DNA of 64,000 nt from Yamagishiella unicocca (Eukaryota > Chlorophyta > Chlorophyceae > Chlamydomonadales > Volvocaceae): the NCBI GenBank assembly GCA_003116995.1, contig BDSL01000074.1, positions 310,001 through 374,000 on the forward strand. Direction: 5' to 3'. The notes under the pieces were generated by a model. That model saw only the letters and a list, made by a program, of their open reading frames with translations, did no database searches and was not told the origin of the DNA. Made by a program: the position numbers and the translations under genes. The stretch's first letter is position 1. Every line of letters starts with the position of its first letter. Of the stretch, positions 56,838-64,000 are shown in pieces.

Positions 56838-56989
56838 GTTGTTGCTACACTGGTGCTACACCGGTGCTACACCGGTGCTACACTGGTGCTACACTGGTGC
56901 TAGAACCAGTGGTGCTAGAACCAGTGTAGCACCAGTGTAGCACCAGTGTAGCACCAGTGTAGCACCAGTGTAGCACCAGTGTAGCACTC
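56838..56989. repeat. Self-complementary 11-mer array
   Basis: Six copies of GCTACACTGGT or its CCGGT variant (left, 56846-56910) are followed by about seven copies of the exact reverse complement ACCAGTGTAGC (right, 56921-56986). The whole can fold into one long hairpin. Confidence 0.92.
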
Positions 56990-56999
56990 TTGGTATTCA

Positions 57000-58571
57000 C
57001 AAGTAATCCAGGCCCCGAGCGACGACAGCCATCTTTCCACGGCCTCATTCGCACCGCGCACCATTTTCCGCAAACGCTGACGATTGTACTAAACAAACAT
57101 ACGAACATCTCCCGCACCGGGCCCATGTACGCAACCACGCTGCCATGCATATTTTTGCTACCGGACAGCCACCGCAGGTCCATGCCTTCACCCATCCTAG
57201 TCTAGCGCACAATTGGAAGGCGCTGCTGAAAAAACGTTGCCACTTCAAAACCCATCGTAACCACGCGTATCCCACTCCTGCCTTGAGCAAGACGACAGCC
57301 TGCCTGACATTGCCCGCATTGTACTCCACACCGCAGGCATGATGCGAATACAGCGCAGGCAGGCGCCCTAGGGGCAGCCCCGGGAGCTGGATTGGAGTCA
57401 TCCTTGCTCAGGGGCAGCTCAACGGCACTTACAGCCCCGACAACTGGTACATCCATGGTATCTCCCGCTTCGCCCCACCCGCATAACGGCCCCCGGAACT
57501 CTCTCCTGAGTGCACATGGCGCTGCTGGTCGACACGTCCTTCCCTCCCAGATCCCGGCATCGCAGGGTCCGTCCTCAGATGGCGGCGGCCGGCCGGCTGG
57601 AGAAACCTCGTGCTCTCGATGGCCCAAGCGTGCGGGCCCAATGGCGGCATCAACTGCTCCGCTTCGGAACTGCTGATAGACGGCGACTGGCACCCGGTGG
57701 GGGGGAGGGGGACAGCGGGGAGGGGCAAGGAGACGAGGCATGCAAGGGGGAGGAGGGAGGTGCGGTGGGCACTGAGTGGAACGACCTGCTCGTCCACATG
57801 GGTGGTCCTGCTGCAGGTTTGGTAGCTCGGATGCCCTCCATATGGGGGTTTTCTCCTAGAAAGTGTTGTTGTGTTTGAGGCGGTGTTGTTCCGTGCGCGC
57901 GGCCTGCAGGCCTGCTGTTTAAAAGGGGCTCTCCCTCAGCGTGCCGGTCTGTACGAGGCATATTCGTTGTCGCGACACAGTCCTGGCAACGGCAATCCTC
58001 GTATGCAGGCAACAGATTTGTAAAGGCGACGCGCACGCACTCGGGCGTGGTTAACCTAGCTGCATGACTGCCACTGCTCGGAGTGCACGTCAGGGGCTGG
58101 GTCGAGAATGAGTCCGAGTTCAGCCTAGCATCCCGGTCCTGCCTTGATGCGCAAGGGCCAGACTTCGCGAGAAGTAGCTCATTGTATTCGTTACATTATT
58201 ACTGTGGGTTCGATTCCAGGTTTCGTGGACTGCCTGGCACAGGGACCACAAGGTCCCTTAGCACCAGCGCATCGCAACGCGCGTACGGCAATAACGGATC
58301 CATTTCGACACTGCAATCCACGCACTTAGAACAGTGACTACAGACGGTATAAGACGGCGTCCGTTACTTAGTCCATGACACCTGTCACGACACCCAATCC
58401 ATGACACCTGTCACAACCCACTTCTCCCTACCTTTCCTACTATTCCTGGAGCGGCGCCGAAACCATGACACCTGTCACAACCCACTTCTCCCTACCTTTC
58501 CTACTATTCCTGGAGCGGCGCCGAAACCATGACACCTGTCACAACCCACTTCTCCCTACCCCTTCTATGTG
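57000..58571. other. No confident gene; coding fragments
   Basis: A plus-strand frame at about 57368-57477 encodes GSWIGVILAQGQLNGTYSPD + NWYIHGISRFAPP and then stops. Another near 57590-57690 encodes LVLSMAQACGPNGGINCSAS + ELLIDGDWHP. They may be remnants of one gene. A 29-bp word (TGTCGCGACACAGTCCTGGC + AACGGCAAT) at 57972-58000 recurs at 58598-58626. Confidence 0.35.
58399..58561. repeat. 64-bp tandem repeat, two and a half copies
   Basis: The unit starts CCATGACACCTGTCACAACC and ends CTGGAGCGGCGCCGAAA; the copies at 58399 and 58463 are nearly identical. Confidence 0.9.
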
Positions 58572-59568
58572 TCAATCACGCACTGTGTCACGACAGCTGT
58601 CGCGACACAGTCCTGGCAACGGCAATAGTAGGAAAGGGTACGCCGCCTGTTGGCACAGTTGCTGTATCCTTGGCCCCACCTGCATGAATACAGACAGTTC
58701 ATTATACACTTACCCTCATGGCACTTAATATGGACACCTCCCTTTCAATCACCATTCCAGGTTCAGTGTCAGGTGATGCGCCCGATGGTTCTACCCCTTG
58801 GTCTGGAACCCACTGTAACCGTTACAACAACAACCAATCCTAGCCGTTCCACTCATTAGCCCCACATTCATCACTTCCATTCCTAGCCGAGGCCAACCCA
58901 GTCAGAGATCCCCACCCATTACACGCCCACCTTCCGTACGCTTCTGCACCTTTCCAGCAGGGATCTCACACATGAGCTCCACCGACTCCTGGCTTCCCAC
59001 CATGATTGGAGCCGCCTGACTGCGTTGTCTCTCCCACTCGCCCTCCTGCGCACATTACCTTCCATCAGTCCCTAGGTTGCAAATTACTGCTTCCAGCGTG
59101 CCTGGTCTAGTGTGGAAGCATATCTTACCTGGCTGTATCATGGGGCTGTCCCCATCCAAATCAGTCATGAGCACAACCTCATCGCGCCATGCCTTGCCAC
59201 CTTGGTTAGGACGCCCTGTCATTCCAACATGCAATATTTACATTACTGCTTCACACACATGTTAACAAGCTTGTGAACTTACCCCGCTTGGCTTGCGTTG
59301 CACGGGCATCCAGCCTCACAGCATCGCTGACTGTCACATTGCGCTGTCCCCACTTCCTGCTGGGGCCAGCTTCCTCCCTCCTTCCAATGGCCGGTGAAGA
59401 GCCACCACCACCTTGCCTGCCTGAATTCCCGCCCCCTGCTCGACCTGAACATACACGATGAATTAAACCACATCAGCACTGCAGCAACGCACAGTCGAAG
59501 GCATCCCAGCAAGCTTCTCATGAACGTTACCCACCTTGTGTGGGTGACGCAGGCATAGACTGGATCAC
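58572..59568 (-). CDS. Unrecognised multi-exon gene (3' part)
   Basis: Exons: 59568-59535, 59444-59283, 59215-59129, 59071-59059 (13 nt), 59019-58931, 58790-58714, 58679-58572 (TGA). Every junction keeps phase, including the microexon, and donors are strong (GTAAGT, GTAAGA, GTAATG). The protein contains VIQSMPASPTQ, KWGQRNVTVSDAVRLDARAT, RPNQGGKAWRDEVVLMTDLD, APIMVGSQESVELMCEIPAG, KVQKRTE and MVIEREVSILSAMR. It is hydrophilic and I do not recognise it. Exon 58790-58714 starts inside a LINE 3' fragment. The last exon contains a dispersed repeat, so its end is less certain. The 5' part was not found. Confidence 0.55.
58757..58838 (+). mobile_element. LINE-like 3' end, about 80 bp
   Basis: TCAGTGTCAGGTGATGCGCC ... 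GGTCTGGAACCCACTGTAAC + CGTTACAACAACAACC, the best-preserved terminus in the window, including the perfect palindrome TGTAACCGTTACA and a CAA-rich tail. Confidence 0.65.
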
Positions 59569-61194
59569 CTGTGCCCGCGCCAGAACCTCATCGGGCTCAA
59601 GGGCAAGCCCAAGGAGCAGGTACGGCAGTACGACGGTACGGCATGCTGTACGCGGCAGACTGTGTTCCTGCCTACCCCTTACCCCCTGGGGGGTGGGTGG
59701 GTTCGAGAGTTTCCAACGTGGAGTCTTCGGCCCCTCCCCCCCTCCTGTGGTATGCATGGGGGGTGGGTGGGTCCGGGAGTGTCCAACGTGGAGTCTTCTA
59801 CCCCCCCACCCCCTCTCCCTGCTGCAGTTTGGCGAGGTGCGCATCAACTGTAAAGCCATAGGTCGCTGATGCAACAGTCCCTCCTGACCCGTGCAGCTGC
59901 CTTCTGCAACCAGATTTTTGTGCCCAGCGTCACCAGTCCACAGTCCCTGCCTTCCCCAGCAATCCCCAGCACGGCCAGCAGGAATGCAAAGCCAGCAGGA
60001 ATGCACAAGCCCATTACAGCCAGTCTCACCAGCGGCTCAGCACATTGCACCTGCGCATGTGCATACAAGCAGTGCTGCACCCAGCACTTGCGCTCAATGG
60101 CTCCACAGAACTTTGAGTCCCCACTGCCAGCAGCGACTAACAACCCTTCCAGCCCTGTCGTCAGGGGTGCTGCTGCACGTTGCAATCAAGGATGTGCAGA
60201 CGCGCACATCCATGCAAAGATAAATGAAATGCACCCTGCCACTTCCCCCACCTGCCTCTGTACATATCCCTGCCTGCCATACTAGCGTGCACCGATGTGA
60301 CACTGCTCCCACCCTCGATTGCCATTACCGCCCCCAAAACGTGTGCCTGCTAGCGCAGGGACATCTTAAACATTGCACATGGTACACAAATTCCGCCCTC
60401 AGAAGTCCCACTTGTAATAATGTCATGGCAGCCAGTAGTCTTTCATTCGGTCATCAGCACAGCGGGGCCTGTCACTACAGCCACCACTCCGTCACGTATG
60501 CAATTATCTACCTGCATCACTGCATTGACATGCGCAATTTGCTGCATCATGACGTATGAATGCAGATAGAGCACCCGGCCAAACCGGCAGGTGCAACAAG
60601 TGGGTGCACAAGCACAGGGTCCGGGTCCTCTGGGTCCTCCAAAATCAAAAACATGGCCCTGACTCTGGCTTCAAAATGATACATAGAAATTCAAGGGGTC
60701 CGGACATGGGAGAAAACCCCCTGCGGTGCCTCAAACCCCAAAAATTGAGGACTCGGAAAAACACGTTTGCCACCTAGGTGCACATGCAGCCGACTGCTGC
60801 AACCACCTCGGGACAGCTCCCTCCACTCACGCTCCCTTTCACTTCTTCTGCATGCAGCGAATTTCAGGGTGCAGCTCGTCAGTCAGTCAGTCGGGGTGCG
60901 GGGCAGTCGGATGATAGACAGCCATCCATTTGCATCTGTCAGGTCAGGTAAAGTGACCGGGCCCGCTGCTGATCCAGCCTGCGCTGTGCACCAACCCCCA
61001 TCCTGCCATTAACCACTTCTGACCTGGTTGGATTCTGTCGCTGCCGCCTGCAACAAAAGCAGGTAACGGGGGTCAGGGGTACGGGGAGGCGTGAATGGCA
61101 TGCAGCAGCGCTGAGCAGAGGGTAGGAGCCGCGCCGATTTCGCCAATCTACGGGGTGCCCCCCAGACGCTAATCTTCCCGGCGCTGCAATCTCA
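59569..61194. other. No confident gene
   Basis: Both strands have open frames of up to about 140 codons. A hydrophobic minus-strand stretch (VRLAVMGLCIPAGFAFLLAV) at about 59960-60020 and a plus-strand frame from ATG 59869 compete. A near-duplicate (GGGTGGGTGGGTTCGAGAGT and GGGTGGGTGGGTCCGGGAGT, each followed by GTCCAACGTGGAGTCTTC-like sequence) is at 59690-59810. More exons of the minus-strand gene may lie here. Confidence 0.35.
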
Positions 61195-61440
61195 AATAGC
61201 GGAAATGCCTCCCGCTTCCCAATCCAAATTGCCCGACAGCCCCCAGCTTTCCAATCCCAGATAGCGCGCGCGCCCCCCGGTTTCCAATCCAGTTAGCGCG
61301 CCCGCCCCCGGGTTTCCAATCCCAGTTAGCGCGCCCGCCCCCCGGTTTCCAATCCCAGTTAGCGCCGCTGCCGCCGCCGCTGCCGCCGCCGCTGCCGCCG
61401 CCGCTGCCTGCCCCCGCGAGTCCAATCCAGATAGGCCGAC
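61195..61440. repeat. Satellite-like array 1
   Basis: Imperfect ~30-bp units such as CCAATCCCAGTTAGCGCGCC + CGCCCCCCGGTTT, ending in a GCCGCCGCT trinucleotide run. Confidence 0.85.
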
Positions 61441-62189
61441 CGTCCCCTTGAGCCCAATCCAAGATAGTTCTCACCGTCCCTGCCACACCCACTCCCGCCA
61501 CACGCTTTCCTCTATCGCTTTGGACATGCACGCACTTTGGCTTTGGGCGTACTTCTCGTACGGCGCTTGGCTCTGTGTGTGGCGGTCCGGGGTATCTGGT
61601 GTCATACTATCGCAGACGCAAAGACTGTACACTACTTTACAGACTCGATGTAAATGCGGTAGCCGGTTGCCAGCTTGACCAAGTTCAGGCGAAGGCAAGT
61701 TGGACGAGCGAGTGCACCATTGGTGCACTCAGCTGCGGGGGTCTGCACCAACACGCGGCGAGGGCGCCCGAAAAGGTGCCTTTGGTGGATACTGTAGCAT
61801 CTGGATGCGGCTGCAGCCAGTATCAGGCCAGAGCGGGAGCGTGACGACGGCATGGAAGTCGCGTGTGCGCGCGTTCGGGCTCAAGCAGAGCCGGACTTTG
61901 CTCGGTAGGCGTTAGCTTCCTTCATGGTGGATGCCGCGTTCGTTTAGCCTCACTTTGTGCGGCTTCATGTATCCACTTCGGCGCTGGCTCGCGCGCACAC
62001 AGAGTATCTCCTTTGAAGAAGTTCTCGTAGTTACTGGGTACCGCAAGAAAGGCTCGCGTCCTGTGTGCAAGGCGATTTGTGCTACCAGGCACGAACCATC
62101 GCCGACAGCCGAGAAGCCCCCATCAAACGCATAGGAGCCCGGCAATCCCATTTCGATCTCGGCATGTCCCCACAGCCTCCTTGTTGCCG
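61441..62189. other. Mobile-element-like frames between arrays
   Basis: Minus-strand frames at 61853-61632 (ending LRLNLVKLATGYRIYIESVK) and 62151-61912 (GDGSCLVAQIALHTGREPFL) look protein-like but have no recognised domain. They sit between two related satellite arrays. Confidence 0.35.
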
Positions 62190-62505
62190 TTTCTGCTTGG
62201 CGGGCAGACCCCTCGTCCCCAATCCAGCTTGGCGGGCAGACCCCTCGCCCCCAATCTCAGCTTGGTGGGCAGCAGACCCCTCGTCCCTGATCCAGCTTGG
62301 CGGGCAGACCCCTCGTCCCCAATCCAGCTTGGCGGGCAGACCCCTCGTCCCCAATCCAGCTTGGCGGGCAGACCCCTCGTCCCCAATCTCAGCTTGGTGG
62401 GCAGACCCCGCAAGTCCAATCTAAACTTGGCGGGCAGACCCCGCAAAGTCAATCTAGATTAGCGGGCAGCCCTCACAAGCGCAATCTAAATTGACCGGCA
62501 GCCCC
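62190..62505. repeat. Satellite-like array 2
   Basis: About ten ~30-bp units of CAATCCAGCTTGGCGGGCAG + ACCCCTCGTCCC, with CTCAGCTTGGTGGGCAG and TAAACTTGGCGGGCAG variants. The CAATCC and AGCGGGC words are shared with array 1, so the two arrays are related. Confidence 0.9.
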
Positions 62506-62688
62506 CTCGAGTCCAATCCAGATAGCTCGCGCGCCCAATCCGGCGTCCGGCCCCCCTCCCCCCCCGTTCCTAATTTCCCACCCTCCGCGCTGAGGGTTCG
62601 CGCAGGCGACGGGCTCCGGCCATTGAGCGAAGGCTGCGTTGTGCATGGTAGCTAAGTAAGCATATGCAGCCACCGACGGTGCCCACCT

Positions 62689-63321
62689 TTACTTGGCCTT
62701 CTGCAGCGCGCTGATGACCGCCATGACGACCATGCCGATGACGCCGCTGGCAGCCATGGACCTGCGGCAGACAAGGGTTGGTGTACCTTCAATATGACGT
62801 GCTCTGGGGGCGACCAGCGAACTGTTCTGGCGCAACCCTTCGGTGCGTTTGCATCCTCTGTCGATTGCGTCCCGTTTGCATCCAGGGTGCTTGCCAACTT
62901 ACAAAATGTTCATCATCTTTCCCTCCTTCGCCTCGGGCAGCTTGCGGGCGCCGCCCGCGGCCGTGGTCATCTCCTCCGCCGTGTCCTTGGTGGCCAGCTT
63001 ACCGACCAGCTTGCTGACCTCCTCCTTGAGCGCGTTCACCTCCGTCTTCGTCGCCAGGTTGGCGGCAAGGAGCTCCTGCGTCGTCGCCAGCTCCTGCTTC
63101 GTCGCCAGCAGCTCGTCCTTTGTGGGCAGGAGCGAGACCTGCTCCTTGGTAGCCACTTTGCCCAGCTCTTTGCTTAGACTGGACCAAATGGGGAACGTGT
63201 TGACCAGGGCGGCAGCAACTCTAGGATGCAGTTTGGCTTCCCGCTCCAGCAGCTCCTGGGCCGCTGCCGTCGCAGCGTATCCGCACTGTCTATGAAGCAC
63301 ACAGTTATGCGCGCTCGGCAC
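62689..63321 (-). CDS. Coiled-coil protein with C-terminal membrane anchor
   Basis: The main exon (from about 63321 to 62903) encodes AAAQELLEREAKLHPRVAAA, FPIWSSLSKELGKVATKEQV and a Leu/Lys/Thr-rich coiled coil built on (E)LLATKQELATTQELLAANLA and TEVNALKEEVSKLVGKLATK. A GTAAGT donor joins it in phase to 62761-62689, which encodes SMAASGVIGMVVMAVISALQ KAK and the TAA stop, a tail-anchor-like membrane span. The 5' end is affected by the palindrome at 63131-63667: the left arm lacks four bases compared with the right arm (which reads FIDSADTIAATAAAQELLE), so the upstream frame is broken here. Function unknown. Confidence 0.6.
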
Positions 63322-63667
63322 CGGTCCTTGTAGCCAAGCACGCTGATGCGGCGAGTGGAAGCGATAGCGTGGTTCAACGGCGACGCACGGCTATGCTGCA
63401 CAGCCGTGCGTCGCCGTTGAACCACGCTATCGCTTCCACTCGCCGCATCAGCGTGCTTGGCTACAAGGACCGGTGCCGAGCGCGCATAACTGTGTGCTTC
63501 ATAGACAGTGCGGATACGATAGCTGCGACGGCAGCGGCCCAGGAGCTGCTGGAGCGGGAAGCCAAACTGCATCCTAGAGTTGCTGCCGCCCTGGTCAAAA
63601 CGTTCCCCATTTGGTCCAGTCTAAGCAAAGAGCTGGGCAAAGTGGCTACCAAGGAGCAGGTCTCGCT
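63131..63667. repeat. Near-perfect palindrome, ~262-bp arms, 9-base loop
   Basis: The left arm 63131-63392 and right arm 63402-63667 are reverse complements apart from one substitution (AACACG against AAAACG) and a four-base indel (ATAG after GCGGATACG). The loop is ATGCTGCAC. Confidence 0.92.
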
Positions 63668-63676
63668 ACCAAGGAG

Positions 63677-64000
63677 CTGGCCGCGGCAGTTAGTCCAGCC
63701 ATCGATGCTGATCGTCAAGAAGTCTTCTAACTGCAGCTGCGCTTGCAAGCCTGCCATCGTCTCCGAGTAGGCATCCACGAGCAGCCTTGAGCCAACGACT
63801 TCCCTCCCTAAGAATCAAGGGTTACAAGTGAGGAGTGAGGTAATGAGGCAGAGACACTGGGGATCTAGTGAAGCACTACACGATTGGGCTCTTACCCGGC
63901 GGGCTGTACGTGGGCCTTAGTGCGAGGAGGAATGCCAGGAAGTATGGGTCCTCCACCACTTTGAACGGAATGTTGTTCATGATGAAGAAATCCGCCAGCT
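63677..64000 (-). CDS. hAT-type transposase fragment, open at window edge
   Basis: Exons 64000-63896 (continues beyond the window) and 63807-63677 join in phase. The protein reads LADFFIMNNIPFKVVEDPYF, LALRPTYSPPG, then REVVGSRLLVDAYSETMAGL and LTISIDGWTNCRGQ. The IPFxVVEDPYF + LRPxYxPP + DGWTN order is typical of hAT-superfamily transposases and their host-domesticated relatives (DUF659-like region). The frame ends exactly where the inverted arm of the palindrome begins, so the transposase is interrupted. Confidence 0.75.

Noticed and set aside
58140..58240. Possible tRNA gene (GGTTCGATTCC box)
   Set aside because: The T-stem around TTCGATT has only two good pairs and no acceptor stem or anticodon arm fits.
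59580..59869. Plus-strand two-exon gene end (RQNLIGLKGKPKEQ, then FGEVRINCKAIGR and stop)
   Set aside because: Splice sites fit, but no upstream exon was found, and the neighbouring minus-strand exons form a longer consistent chain.

Overview
The window looks like nuclear DNA of a volvocine (Chlamydomonas/Volvox-type) green alga. The evidence is high GC, genes split into many short exons with GTGAGT/GTGCGG donors and CAG acceptors, long Gly/Ala/Pro/Gln-rich protein stretches, TGTAA-type poly(A) signals and dense minisatellites. There is no bacterial operon structure. Exon models were built by hand from splice signals and reading-phase agreement across introns; a predicted gene is strongest where every junction keeps phase.

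Left part (1-25.7 kb): a nine-exon CAP10/GT90-type glycosyltransferase (+, 710-6194) with a LINE fragment in its last intron; the 3' end of a small Cys-containing membrane protein (-, 7928-8779); a ~1950-residue low-complexity protein (+, 9186-16443); a nearly intronless BTB-BACK gene (19298-20915) lying between two direct copies of a ~0.8-1.1 kb repeat; and a FAN1-type VRR nuclease gene (-, 22240-25726) that carries homopolymer frameshifts, a triplicated motif and a coding minisatellite.

Middle (26-39 kb): a 500-bp CCCGCT hexanucleotide array, a poorly understood 5-kb stretch of decayed mobile-element-like sequence with a perfect 37-bp-arm hairpin, and an unrecognised seven-exon gene (-, 33069-38228). 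A divergent sixteen-exon gene follows (+, 39038-48470), encoding a TPR-like protein with a long RSGEFG-repeat tail.

Right part (48.5-64 kb): weak exon candidates, another low-complexity gene (+, 52061-56438), a self-complementary 11-mer array, a multi-exon minus-strand gene (58572-59568) that appears to have exonised a LINE 3' end, two related 30-bp satellite arrays, a coiled-coil/TM gene, a 0.54-kb near-perfect palindrome and an hAT transposase fragment at the edge.

The genes do not form an obvious pathway. The most notable signals that gene calls do not explain are: (1) a ~20-nt motif that recurs, in both orientations, inside introns of several unrelated genes; (2) a LINE family whose fixed 3' end carries a 13-nt palindrome and whose 5'-truncated copies are scattered through the window; (3) the palindromic structures at 28.5, 56.9 and 63.4 kb.
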